Origin: Rhypophila decipiens
Lineage: Eukaryota; Ascomycota; Sordariomycetes; Sordariales; Naviculisporaceae
Length of the DNA stretch: 53,999 nucleotides
Reading direction: 5' to 3'
Assembly (NCBI GenBank): GCA_033297075.1
Contig: MU858276.1
Location: 1 to 53,999 of the forward strand
In this document: one piece after another, positions 43,511-53,999 of the stretch
Position numbering within the stretch: position 1 is the stretch's first letter
Layout: each line of letters starts with the position of its first letter
Made by a program: the position numbers and the translations under genes
The notes under the pieces: generated by a model
What the model was told of the DNA's origin: nothing
The model's database searches: none
The model's input: the letters and a program-made list of their open reading frames with translations, nothing else

Positions 43511-44722
43511 CTACTCCCCATCATCCACCACAACACAGTCGGAACAAAACGGATTCCTCAACCCCAAATATTTCAACCTCCCACAGCCAACCTGAACAAA
43601 ACTCGCCTGACCAGGCAATGCATACGAGTCCCCATAATACTCCAACTCCACCCCTGCCTCCTGCCCACAAGTCTCGTTACTCTTCCCAGCCGGGTTATTA
43701 TAATAGTACAGCCTACAAGCACTGTTCCAACCAGTAGTCCACTCGCTCGCCGCGCAGCCTTGATTATCCACACATAACTGGCAGCACGCGCTAGCATCAA
43801 CATCAGGAATCCCAATCAACGTGTTTGGGAACCCGATGGGGAAACTCCAGTCGGGAAGGAGTCGGATCGCTACGCCGTGATTATCGCGCTCACTGATCAA
43901 ATTTGTGGGCGCGCATTGCGCTGCACGGGTTATTGTCACCACCGTCACGGTCTTATTCTCAGGTTCAGAGATACAGGAAGCAGTCGGGGTGACGTAGGCG
44001 AGTTGGTAGTCGCTTCGCGTGGCTGTGGCGGTGGAACGGTACTTCGTGACGGTGTATCTGAGCCCCCACGGGCCTGCGGCGGCGTAGGTTGCTGTGCTGG
44101 TTATGGTTGATCGGAAGGCCGTGTAGGTGAATGTTGATGTGAAAGTGACGGTGCTTCCGGTGTAGGCGTACACGCGGTAGGATGGCGTGACCATGAAGTA
44201 TGTTGTGACGGCTGTTGGCCAGACGGTCTTGGTTGTTGTGGGTTGGCCTGGGATGGGCTGATATTTGCCCGTGTATTTTGTCACGGTGCTCACATTGGAT
44301 GGGACAGCTGCGTTGTTGCAGTTAGGTGTAACTGCCGGGAGAGTGATGGTTGCCACGACGGGGCTGATCCAGATGTCTGTTGTGGTGACGTCTTGTGTCA
44401 CGGTTGGCGGCGCTAGCGGTGTGGTGTAGACCATTGCTATGCTGGTGCCAGAGGGCTCAATGACGGTCACGGTTGTCCAGGTCGTGCGGTTGATGTCTCT
44501 GCTGACCGTGGGCTCGCTGAGGTACGAGGTGGAGAGAAAGATTGGCGCGGTCGAGGTCGGGACCGGTGTGACTGCCGTGTTGCCATATTTGATGGTGCGA
44601 GAGCTCGAGAAGTCTTCGCTGATAATGGTGGTGGAATACCAGGTGATTGGACTCGGTTGGTTCAGCGCATGGGTGACAGAAAGTACGGCGAGTGATGTAG
44701 CGAGAATTGGAGGTAGCATCAT
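43511..44722 (-). CDS. Ser/Thr-rich secreted surface protein with PAN-like C-terminus
   Basis: Intronless, 403 residues. The signal peptide is MMLPPILATSLAVLSVTHA. Residues about 20-270 are dominated by Thr, Ser, Val, Tyr and Pro with TTTVT-type runs, the composition of heavily O-glycosylated fungal wall or adhesin stalks. Only two cysteines lie before residue 270. The C-terminal 130 residues are different and compact. DASACCQLCVDNQGCAASEW is typical of PAN/Apple modules, followed by SACRLYYYNNPAGKSNETCG and four further Cys to the end (GCGRLK, CSDC). PAN modules bind proteins or sugars, so a role in adhesion or host recognition is a fair inference. No GPI signal is visible. Confidence 0.82.
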   Translation of the reverse strand: MMLPPILATSLAVLSVTHALNQPSPITWYSTTIISEDFSSSRTIKYGNTAVTPVPTSTAPIFLSTSYLSEPTVSRDINRTTWTTVTVIEPSGTSIAMVYTTPLAPPTVTQDVTTTDIWISPVVATITLPAVTPNCNNAAVPSNVSTVTKYTGKYQPIPGQPTTTKTVWPTAVTTYFMVTPSYRVYAYTGSTVTFTSTFTYTAFRSTITSTATYAAAGPWGLRYTVTKYRSTATATRSDYQLAYVTPTASCISEPENKTVTVVTITRAAQCAPTNLISERDNHGVAIRLLPDWSFPIGFPNTLIGIPDVDASACCQLCVDNQGCAASEWTTGWNSACRLYYYNNPAGKSNETCGQEAGVELEYYGDSYALPGQASFVQVGCGRLKYLGLRNPFCSDCVVVDDGE

Positions 44723-45210
44723 GGAAGTCGGTACACAGGGCTCTCGTTGGGTATCCCAAAGTATGTAGATTGAAGATGCCCGCTGCTATTCTGTCCTTGG
44801 GGGTGTAGTCACTCGGGTATATTATACGTTTCAGCGCCCAGTGGACATGTTGAGATCCGCATCTCACAGTCCAGTCGATACTTGAAGGTAAACCGGTGAT
44901 TGCGTTGGCAGGTAACATCTACAGAAATCACAACATGTTATCGTCGTGGCACTGGTGGACCTTTTAAAAGCATGTAGCATCTCCCATCCCGTGGCAATAT
45001 TAACCGGCCTGCAGTAACTATAGTTCCCGTAAGGAACTACATCAGGGTTTTCATTAACCGCGAAACGTTGCATCCTGTGCATGTGCTCTAACGGGCAACT
45101 CGTCCCCGAGACCAAAAGGTCATCAACGTCATCTCGACATCTTTCTGGAAGGAGAGACCAATTCAGCCATAGTCTAAGATACTAAGTAGTACAGTCCGAG
45201 TTACCCCCGT
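44723..45210. other. Intergenic region
   Basis: Promoter of the surface-protein gene and 3' side of the pseudogene. No gene is seen. Confidence 0.6.
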
Positions 45211-46441
45211 CTACCGTCTACGAAATATCTTGCCCTCAGCAATCGCATCCATGCCCCTTTGCCCCATCGGATCCCTACCCATATACGACGCCTTCTTGCG
45301 CTCATCGCTCGTCCACGTCGTGAAATCGAAATGATCACCGCCGATACCAACCCACGTGCCCGCAGGCCGGTGATGCCGCTTCACCAGCTTGGCTCCCAGC
45401 CCTGCGTATCTCTTCTTGTAGCTCTCCAGCTCCTTTGCGAACCCAAACGGATCCGTGGAACCAGCAGTAGTAGGCGGATTGGACACTACAGCAAGCGGTT
45501 TCATGTCAAAGGAGCTCAGGACAATGCCTACATACCCAATACGGGCCAGCTTGATACCACGTTTCTTCGCATACGCAAAGCTGTGATCATCAAAGCGATC
45601 AGGACACCATTTTCTGTTGTCATCCGTCGCGTCGCGAAGCGGTTCCGTGTTGCTGCCCTTCAGGATCTTGAACGACGCCCGCCGAAAGCCGGCCGCAACG
45701 ATATAGAATGCCATGATCAAACCCAGATTGAGAATTGATGACGTGCTAGTAAGCAATCCGTTGCTGTCGAGCTGCGCAAGCATGCTCAGGAACATGCGGC
45801 CGACAAGCGCGTGCGTCCTCGAGGCGAGAACAGGGTCATCGATCGCCGCCGTCGCCGGATACGAGAGCTCAGTCATCATGAAGAATGCGATGGCCTCGCA
45901 GATGGCGTACTGCTCGCGCCAGTTTCCAGCGGCGCCGGCGTCCTCAAAGTCCAGCACCAGATTCTGGATCACCTCCACAACACCGTACCCTTCGTGCTCG
46001 CCAAAGGTGTGCGCATGAAAATTGGGCGGGTCGCGCAGCTGCCACTGGTCTTTTGAGCAAAGAACTTGTGCATGCCCGCGAAGCTTAGGACCCAGGGGTA
46101 GTCGGGGTTCTCGGCGGCCGGCTTGTCGCAGATGCATTTCACGCCGTTGTCGCACCGGGGCCGCCCCCTGCGGGCTGGGTGGTTTTCGTCGTCCTCGTCC
46201 CATTCGGGCTCGCCGATTGGAAGGGGACACCGCACATGCAGACGAAGCCGTAGGACTTGGCGGGGTTGTGGCCGTTCTCGACCGCGTGCTGGTAGTCGGA
46301 TTCTGCGTTGGCGGAGCCCGAAATGGGCGCCTACCACGGCTTGCGGGGTACTTTCGGTCGGTCAGATGCTGGAGCGGCTTCGGGTGCGCTGTCCGCCGAG
46401 GCGGTTGCTGCGGCGGGCAGTACGGAGGAATGGTCTGTCAT
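45211..46441 (-). pseudogene. Degraded gene of an uncharacterised fungal family
   Basis: Beginning at ATG 46441, an Ala/Ser/Pro-rich N-terminus (MTDHSSVLPAAATASADS) reads into TAG at 46333-46331. Past that stop the same frame continues sensibly (SGSANAESDYQHAVENG...YGFVCMCG). Near 46200-46225 the protein-like frame changes to one with EPEWDEDDENHPARR and CDNGVKCICDKPAAENPDYPW. Near 46043-46056 it changes again, to QWQLRDPPNFHAHTFGEHEGYG, which then stays open to the stop at 45211. Fungal relatives that I recall have the CxC-KPA-E-P-W core followed by the DP-F-HT-EHEGYG block in one chain. One nonsense and two frameshift lesions mean a pseudogene, unless the assembly is wrong. No GT-AG introns explain them. 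Confidence 0.65.
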
Positions 46442-48147
46442 TTTTCCCCCTTCAAGTTGGACGGAAAGATTGATGTTGGGTATTGTGAATCAATTGACGC
46501 GCTTGAGGGGTGCCAGTTTACTAGGAGATTTGTCGCGTCAGAAATTTCAAGAACCCGTCGATAAAAAGGAATGCGTTTGCCTCGGAAAAGCGAAGCTTAA
46601 AACTACTTCATAAATAGGGGTCGATATGAAATGAAAGGAAACCGACTATGATGGATCGAATTGACTTTAATTATTGAACAAGGTCCTTTCTAGAATGACG
46701 AGCGAGAGGTAATAGAAAAAGAAATGAAGGAAAGGGGAAAAAAGGTGAATCGGAGAAAACGTGGATAATCCACAAAAGTACCATAATCAGTCGTGATACC
46801 CCCATTTCCAGCCCTCCACATCTACGCACCTGTGTTTTCAACCCCTCAACGGAAGCATTATGTCTTTTCACTTCTGACATGAGCGCTTCGTGACGAAGCC
46901 GAGGTTTTCGCTTGAGCGTTCGGAGGAGCAGAAGCTCACGGGCTGGGTCCTGTTCATGGCTTATGCCAGCCTGAGCCGGAGCCATGCCCTTACACGGTTA
47001 TACGGCAGGTAATACATCCGAAACGTCCACCACAGACTGGCACAGAGCTTGAATAGCTGCCGAGATATGGCTCTGGGGTGGGCGTTAAAATTTTTTTTTG
47101 GCCCCGTACAAGAATGCTTTGACCGTAGTACAAGACCGGTTGTGTAACGGTCGTGTTGGTGGCTTGCTATATCTGCGGGCCGACTGCGTTCAAGTTGCCT
47201 GTGCCGTCGCGCTGCTGGGGGTCCTACTCCTACACTGTTATCTGGTCGGATACTCGGCACCCGGCTTGTTGTAGGATAATTATTAGATTATGACGATGAG
47301 AGCTTGTCGTCTCGGACATTGTATCGTGGGCATCTGTTGTAAGTAGGTAGCTGTTGCCGCTTTTCATCACGGTGTACCGTGTAGGCGTGAAATGATATGA
47401 TATGAAGCGATTCAAATCATATAAACTCTCGGGGTTAAGATCCATGGTGTCGTGGACTCGCATCAGCGAGACGTTAGCGGGTCTGTCGGCAATGCTAGTA
47501 ATCTGGCATCACAGTCGATATTAACTCCCACAATGGGCATTTCCCGCCGCCTTGGCTCAGCCCTCTATCGCATGAGCTAACTTCAGGAGGGATTTATATA
47601 TGAACCTCGGACTTGTGTGTCGGTTGACAATGATAGAAACGGTGGTGTGGTTGGCCAGAGGGTTGCGACGACAAGGAGCTGATGGGACGGGATGTGTAGT
47701 TCATTCCACCAGGGCTCCAAGCACAACTCTTGTGTATTTACCCGGAGAAAACGAATGCGATGTGTCTGCCTATCCAATATCCAGATATTAAGCACATTAG
47801 CGAATCAGCTCGCTGGGTAGCATGTAATAACCACTTAATAAACTCACAAGCAAAAGGACCATACATGTCGTTATCCGAGAACTGGACCCCGGTGACTCTT
47901 GTCACTGAAGAAACAATCGTGGACGGTGACGGGTCTAAGCCCTGCCGCACGGTAGTGCTTGTCGATGGCTCTCTGCCACGGATCTGGGGGAAGCACCCAC
48001 GCTTATCAACAAAAGTCTCAACACCATGAGATGGATCAATAAGTATAAATCCTCCCGGCTCACATAATCTTGTTTGTATGCGATTTGGACAAGTCATCTA
48101 CAAAAACAGCCTAGCATTTTACAATCCTACTAGTACAGTATCGGAAC
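46442..48147. other. Intergenic region, no gene supported
   Basis: 1.7 kb without a convincing frame. It contains a T-rich tract (47090-47098) and the promoter of the DUF3176 gene with a TATA box at 48044. Confidence 0.55.
48044..48049 (+). promoter_or_regulatory. TATA box of the DUF3176 gene
   Basis: TATAAA 104 bases upstream of the ATG at 48148. Confidence 0.55.
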
Positions 48148-50403
48148 ATGTCTGTTAAACCCCAGTCAACGATATCGCCATCCAACAAGGCAGACTACGA
48201 TCCAGAGAAAATCTACCCGTTTACGAGAACAGTGGAATCATTTTCGACAACGACTAGTCATGATGCAAGTGTCGTCACCAGCAGAGCAGCCGGGACCCGA
48301 CCTCTGCGGTTATGGGTCTTTGAAACTGTCTGTGTCGTGACCAGTCTTTCTTCACTACTCAGTGAGTAGCCCTGACCCGTAATTAATTGTTGTATCCAAA
48401 CTGACAAAGCAGTCATCATTACCGTCCTCAACGCCTTCGATGGGCGGCCGCTGCCCAAACTCCCCATGCACATGACCCTCAACACCTTCCTCGCCTTCTT
48501 TACCACTTTCACCAAAGCAGCGTTCATGAACCCGGTTGTCGAATGCCTCAGCCAGTGGAAATGGAACTGGTTCGAACACCAGCAGCCACTTGTGGACTTT
48601 GACACATTCGACAAGGCCAGCCGAGGCTTTCTAGGATCGGTTCTGCTCCTGAAGCTGCTCAAATGGAGACACATCGCAACGCTCGGCGCGCTCGTCTCCA
48701 TATTGGGCATCGCAACCACGCCATTGACGCAGTTCCTGATCGAGTACCCGTCGCATCTTGTCCCTTTGACACCAAGCTCCGGATTCCCCAACGCAACCAC
48801 ACGATCCGCACAGCATTACCAAAGCCGGGTCGGGTTAGCAGGTTCATGGTCACTGGACCTTTCAAACTACGTTTCTTCTGGCTTAATCCACCCGACAGAC
48901 TCTAGGATCGAGCAACTGTCACCCGTCTGCCCCAGCGGAACTTGCGCATGGGCGCCATTCGAGAGCCTGGCCCTGTGCGCAAAAGTTGCCAACATCACAG
49001 ACCGTCTTATTGTCACCCAAGTCCCATACTCCACTGAAGCCGACTGGACCGCCTGGGACAGCACAGCTGACCAAGACGCTCTCCGCCTGAATGGTTCGCT
49101 GGCCTACAACATCTCGTTTCCACAAAACACCAACAACAACGATTACTTTGTGACTCCTGTCTCTTACTTGGTCTACAGCGCTCCAACAACCGACTCCATC
49201 GCATTCGGCGGCACCGAAAACAGCGCACTAACCAAGGCACGAGTGGCGGGCTACAAACTTGTTTGGTCCGACGCGGGAAACGTCACTTACCTCAACGGAA
49301 ACACCACACGAAGCGACCCCTGGCGGTGGCAGGCTTTCGAAGTCATATACTACGCCTGCGTAAACACGTATTCCATGCGCGTAGAAAACGGCACGGCCAT
49401 CACCACCATACAATCATCCACCTACGACGTATTATCCGAGGATAACACATCCGCAGCAGTGCAAATTAACTGCACCGCGCCGAGTCTAGTCAGCGGAGGC
49501 GCACAATTCACGGAGTGCACACAAGACAGCCGAGACCCTCATCAGGGCGTTCTGACCCTCCGCGGCTCTTTGGGGGAAAATTTCACTGCGGATATTCGCA
49601 GCTTGACGTTGCTGGGCAAACACATTACGCAGGACTCGTCCGGTATCTGGGCTTGGGACGGCAGTGAGCACATGGTCGTGGCGGGAAACAACGGGTTACC
49701 CACTATGGCGGACGCCGTGTACGGGTACAAGAACGACGAGGAGGACACGGCCGAGATTAGTCAAGAAGCTCAGTCGGAAAGGATTCAGAATGTGGCGGAC
49801 AATCTCGCCGTGAGCATTTCAAACGGGTGTGTCTTTTCTGCTCTCACATATCTGCCCTGGTCCAGGCCCATGCTAACAGGCCCAACAAACAGAATCCGTT
49901 CAATCCCAGCCTACAAATCAGCGCCCAACTCTTTCCCTGTCGTCGGCACGGTCCTCTCTCAAGAAGTGTATATCCGCGTCCGATGGGGATGGCTGGCCTT
50001 CTTGGTGGTCCAACTGCTCGCTTCGATTGTGTTATTCACCTGCACGCTTCTTTCCACCCAGAACGCGCGTAAACAACAGGGGCTGAGCCCTGAGATACCT
50101 GGCGATACTATCCCAGTGCTGAAAAGTTCGGCGCTGGCTACGATGTTTGCCTTGTATCACACAAGGCCAGAAAAAGCGAGGAAAGACTCCAAGTACACGG
50201 CTCTGTCTGGGGACGAAAAAGTTCATAATCAGAGTTCTCCATCTTTCGAAGCAGGAGTAGCAGGGGTCAAGGATATTAACACGTATACAAAAGGGGTAAT
50301 GGCAACGATGCAAAACGGGGTCATGGTCTTGTCCAATGGATCGGATTCAAAACCTAGACGAGATTGTACACCAAGGGTCATTGAGACACGCACGCCTGGA
50401 TAG
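48148..50403 (+). CDS. DUF3176-type fungal membrane protein
   Basis: Exons 48148-48361, 48413-49826 and 49893-50403, 712 residues. The first intron (GTGAGT...CAG, 51 bases) splices LSSLL onto IIITVLNAF. The second (GTGTGT, branch GCTAAC, acceptor CAG, 66 bases) has no stop and would be read through by a naive model. The layout is typical. An N-terminal helix pair is followed by TFTKAAFMNPVVECLSQWKWNWF, the DUF3176 core, and another helix (LGALVSILGIATTPLTQFLI). A large extracellular domain (residues about 190-560) with paired cysteines and many sequons comes next. The last helix follows YIRVRWGWLAFLVVQLL, and the cytosolic tail is Ser/Lys-rich. The function of the family is unknown. Confidence 0.92.
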
Positions 50404-50603
50404 GGTTGGCGGACTATAATGCGTTATTGGGATATTCCTGCTATTTCATCTCTTAGCTACAAGGAGTTGGGTTCGTACAATTTACAGCAGAAGGCAACAT
50501 TTTAACCAAACCAGCAAGTCCACTAACACACTTGTGATTATTCACAACTGTCAGACCCCTACTTGGGACACTGGGAGTATCGTTGATTTTACTTGACAGC
50601 AGC

Positions 50604-52213
50604 CTATTCTGGACTCTGGAGATTCTCGACAATCCATTCATCTTCCAGCAGCTCCCCTGCCGTTGCCCGCTTCGAAGGATCCCACTGGAGCATTTTGCGC
50701 ATCAGGGCGAGGAACTTGGCTCGGTCTGCCTGCTCGCCTTCCAGAAGGGTTGTTTCAAGGTCCTCTAGAGATTTTCGTTCCGGTATGGGAACCTCGTTGC
50801 GGAATTCACCTATGGGGGCGAATTGGTTAGTTAGGAAACAAAAGACGTGACAAATTGTATGTCGTTGGTCTCTCTGTGTGTGTATCTCTCAAAGGCACAA
50901 TAGAAGGGGTGTTATGTGGAAAAGCGCAAACCGACCTGTCTCGGTAAAGAACCTATCCGTTGCCTGCCCCTTGTCGAGCAATGACTTGGGTGGCTCGCCC
51001 AGCAGAGCAATCATCTCGGCGAGATGTGCCCGACTGCGGTATGCACCCAGCTCTGGATCTTTTCCACTGAAAAGATTACCATCTTCAAAGATTGTCCATA
51101 CCTAGTGAGAAGGCAATTGAGTCAGTGTCCGACACGAAGCAGAGTGTAAAAAAAAAATACTGCACAAGTGAAGTGATCCTTACCATACATCCCACGTTCC
51201 ATATATCAACCGGGAAAGACCACGGAACCTCCAATATGACCTCGGGCGACCGATAGTAATCCGGCTGGATATCCTCCGTGTGCTCCACATCAGCCGTGAC
51301 GACCGAGCCCAGATCGCACAGCACCGGCAGCCCAATCTGCGAGAGTTCTATCGGGATCCTGCAGCTCGTGTAGATGGTCCTCTTTTCATCCACGACCTTC
51401 CGGGGCGACGGGTTCTTCAACTCGTCCTGCTCAAAGTTGGTCAACAGTTCATAGTCGGATATGCCAAACATGATGTTGTCGGCTTTGATGTCTACACCGA
51501 GTCAGCCGAGTGGAGGTTAGTATGCTATGCAAGTGCAACCGTTATTCACCGGTAAGCCAATGTGTGTGTGTCACCTACCTGTATGGATCATCTGGCATTC
51601 CGTATGCAAAAAGTCCAGCGCCAAAAAGATCTGGCGGAGTGTAAAGGCCAGGATCATGGGAGTTAGTCTCCCGGTCTCGCCCTGATTGAGAAATTCGTAC
51701 ATGTTGTCCCACAGCGGGGTGTGCACGAGACAGCGATGCGAGCCATCGGGCCCGGTTATGTCGAATGAGTCGAGAAGGTCCCTGATGGCGTGGCGGCCGG
51801 GATGATCTGTATTGCAGTTTGCTATCCGCGTATACATGGCCACTTCGTGGTCCACATGAGAACCCAGCGACTGGGCACGAATGTAGACTTTGAGTGCGAC
51901 ATGCCGTCGAGCTCTTGAAGTGGAATCGTTAGCAAAGATCTGTAATCTTAACTTCTCAAGGTCTCACTCACTCCATGTCGCGCGCCAGCCAGACTGTCGA
52001 AGTCACGCCGAATCCGAGCTTCCCGACTATCTGGTAGCGATCTCTGAGGATCTCACCAATATGAGTTGGGTAGTATCGCTCTGCGACGTAATCGCGAATT
52101 TGCTCCTCGTCAATCTTGGTGTCTGCGGGCACCCGGGGGAAATTGGCCTTTGGAAAGTTGAGAGGTTTCCATCGCCGACTTGGAAGATGGAGACGCCGTA
52201 GAAGGGACGCCAT
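50604..52213 (-). CDS. SRPK-type Ser/Thr protein kinase
   Basis: Five exons: 52213-51972, 51913-51579, 51491-51184, 51101-50936 and 50809-50604, 418 residues. Introns are phase-consistent with donors GTGAGT, GTAGGT, GTAAGG and GTCGGT. ERYYPTHIGEILRDRYQIVGKLGFG is the SRPK-like entry to the Gly loop. VALKVYIRA holds the catalytic Lys. The catalytic loop reads MIHTDIKADNIMF (HTD instead of HRD, as in SRPKs). The metal motif is CDLGSV (DLG instead of DFG). DYYRSPEVILEVPWSFPVDIWNVGCM is the P+1/APE region. SRPKs phosphorylate SR-type splicing factors, but filamentous fungi carry many short divergent copies of unknown role. This one lacks the long spacer insert of true SRPKs, so it belongs with those. 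Confidence 0.92.
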
Positions 52214-53188
52214 TTGCTATGAGTTAGATCAGAAACGGGGAACGGAAATGGATCGGCCGCAAGTTGTTGCGGCCTGTTGTTGCCATGAATGTTGGATTGA
52301 CGATACCGTGGTTTTTTTATGTTCCGGTTGAAGTTGGAATTTGAAGGTGAGACTGGCCGCCACGGCTAACCCTGACGACCCTGTGGTCGGCCAAGTGGGC
52401 CCCACTCTCAGCCTGTATTTTTACCAACGGTAAGGCAGAGCGCTGCGGCTATCACCCCTGAAACAGATGACGATTGTCAGCTTGCTGATGAGAGAGTAGT
52501 AACAAGTGAGATCACTGTCTTCTTTTTATATGCTTTACATGTACAATTGCTCAGCATTAGACCACCACCTCTTTTCCACTGAAACAAACAGCCGACCCTT
52601 CTCGACCCGATTACATGTTACAAGCGCCGGTCCCCGGAACCCTATACGCCATCAAGACCCCTTCACTGATTTCCCATCTCGGCTTTTGCAACTTAATAAA
52701 GACATCTACGTATCATGCCGCCAGGCAGTGGTGGCTGAAAAACCAAGCTTGTTCGTCATTGCTTCGTTTCCCAAGACTTTGCGGCCGCAATGATTCGTGA
52801 CCTAGCAAAGCAGCACAAGTTCATCATACGGACCATGGAAATATCCGCTGTGATGAAGCTGACCGAGCCCCAGGGTCACGCCCAACCCAACCGTGGTCGA
52901 GTAATACAGGACGTATCAGTGTGGTGGAACAGAACACCATCAGAATGATCACTTGTGATGGATAGTATACAAGGCGCTTGTATTTATATTCAGATCATCT
53001 CCGACAACTCCCTCAATTGTTGATGTCAGAGTTACCATTTCTCATATCCCAATACCACTTTGTTTCTTGCTATCCCCAGTATCATTCGAGTCTCTTCTAG
53101 GACCACTACACTTGATGTCCCTATATTCTTGAGTCTTTCAACAACTCTACTTCATCACCAACCGGTCTATCAGTTTATCCCAGCCATA
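52214..53188. other. Divergent promoter region, kinase and small-protein genes
   Basis: Lies between the starts of the kinase (-) and the small gene (+). Frames present are under 100 codons and unconvincing. Pyrimidine-rich sequence from 53070 on suggests the leader of the + gene. Confidence 0.55.
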
Positions 53189-53625
53189 ATGGTTTTCGGT
53201 TTCTTCAGACGTCTCTTTTCCTCCTCCAGCAAGGCAAACCTCAAATGGACAGGCTACTCCGTTAACAAGCTGCCGAAGCCTTGGGCGACCGCTGTCAAGA
53301 CATATGCAAAGAACGGTGCCACAAAGAAAGTCGGCGGGCCGATTGATACCATCGAGATCCTGTACGTTTTTTCTCTCTTTTACCATCCAACAACGCCATT
53401 GGGTGGGAAAACTAACCAGAACATCGAAAAATCAGGCATCGCAAAAACGGACAAAGCCCCGTCCACAAGTCCTCATTTAATAAAAACGACCCAGCTGATA
53501 TTGTCAGCATGCGGGTCACGCCTGTCAACGGGCGCCCGAAGACGCACCATGTCTACATCGACGGAAGAGGCACCGCGCATATGGGGGATAAGCGCGAGTA
53601 TTCGACCTCGGCGAGACGGAGCTAG
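53189..53625 (+). CDS. Small intracellular protein, unknown family
   Basis: Exons 53189-53361 and 53436-53625, 120 residues. The intron (74 bases) has donor GTACGT, branch ACTAAC and acceptor CAG; it splices DTIEI through a split Leu codon to HRKNGQSP. The N-terminus MVFGFFRRLFSSSSK is basic-hydrophobic rather than a clear signal peptide. The rest is basic, rich in Lys, Gly and His, with WTGYSVNKLPKPWATAVKTY, VTPVNGRPKTHHVYIDGRG and a Ser/Arg tail. I see no catalytic motif. The joined reading frame and sound splice sites make it a real gene; the function is unknown. Without splicing the frame would run into the intron and look unrelated. Confidence 0.7.
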
Positions 53626-53999
53626 ACATACGGCGTGAGAAACACTGTTCGCAAATTGGTATAGACTTCAGGATAGCAAGAGCTGCAGGGCGTCGTGATG
53701 CTTTTCTTTTTTTGTATTTCTCTTTTCTTTTAATGTTTCTATCGACCTATAGACGGGAACCCGTCAGGCTGCAGAGCAACGACTGGCCGGGAACACCTAA
53801 TTAACTCTGGGAGTTTAATTTAATATATATTATATAACGTATTTTATCACCGAGCTGCGCATTTCACCGAGCTGCGCACTTTCCCGGACCTTCGACTACA
53901 TCAACTTAGTTCATTCGCCCACAACACATCAAATCAATTAAAACTAATTAGAATCCCCTTCATCAGATGTCTCCCAAACTACCTGACAAGTTCGTGCAT
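53626..53999. other. Intergenic region at the right edge
   Basis: Mostly AT-rich, with a short tandem repeat at about 53849-53881 (caccgagctgcgca twice, 18 bases apart). An ATG at 53967 opens a frame to the window end (see next feature). Confidence 0.5.
53967..53999 (+). CDS. Possible start of a truncated gene
   Basis: ATG followed by ten sense codons (MSPKLPDKFVH) to the window end, in an AGATGTC context after an A/C-rich leader (cacatcaaatcaatt). It is too short to judge; included because it looks like a fungal start context. Confidence 0.25.
   Translation, partial: MSPKLPDKFVH

Noticed and set aside
47540..47590. tRNA-like sequence (reverse strand ttagctcatgcgatagag)
   Set aside because: Resembles a D arm, but no acceptor pairing, anticodon stem or T arm can be drawn.
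1..53999. Secondary-metabolite gene cluster
   Set aside because: No PKS, NRPS, terpene synthase or P450 is present; the beta-propeller and VOC genes alone do not support one.
1..53999. CRISPR arrays, bacterial operons or prophage
   Set aside because: The window is intron-containing fungal nuclear DNA; no regularly spaced repeats are present.

Overview
The window looks like nuclear DNA of a filamentous ascomycete (Pezizomycotina; a Sordariomycete is my guess). The evidence is short introns of about 50-160 bases with GTAAGT-like donors, CTAAC/CTGAC branch sites and CAG/TAG acceptors, C-ending codons in the genes, a tRNA-Ser(CGA) with an intron at the canonical position, and several fungus-specific families (DUF3176, SRPK-type kinase, GH115, GH114, Nha1/Sod2-type antiporter). 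All gene models are spliced by eye, using reading phase and splice motifs.

Layout. 1-12 kb: plasma-membrane Na+/H+ antiporter (+), a membrane-anchored tandem amidohydrolase (+) and a six-helix membrane protein (-). 12-22 kb is gene-poor: it holds one Cys-rich single-pass membrane protein (-), one frame-disrupted zinc-finger candidate, a 92-base near-perfect hairpin resembling a small MITE, and a local cluster of the motif TATCCGTAY. 22-26 kb: a secreted Cys-containing protein with a Kex2-like site (+), a three-exon VOC/glyoxalase-like gene (-) and a secreted beta-propeller (-). 26.4-29.5 kb: a divergent pair of coiled-coil proteins; the left one has a Gly/Ala-rich hydrophobic segment and a broken frame. 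At 29.6 kb is the tRNA.

30-45 kb is rich in secreted products: a multi-pass membrane protein (+), a GH115 alpha-glucuronidase (+), a GH114 polygalactosaminidase-like protein (+), a secreted alpha/beta-hydrolase (-), a secreted Cys-rich protein (-) and a Ser/Thr-rich surface protein with a PAN-like C-terminus (-). 45-54 kb: a pseudogene with three lesions (-), a DUF3176 membrane protein (+), an SRPK-type kinase (-), a small intracellular protein (+) and a possible gene start at the right edge.

The genes do not form one obvious pathway or a backbone-containing biosynthetic cluster. The themes are ion homeostasis, plant-polysaccharide attack and secretion to the cell surface. The best candidate for something undescribed is the divergent coiled-coil pair at 26.4-29.5 kb; its resemblance to two-component helical pore-forming proteins is an inference from helix and hydrophobicity pattern only.
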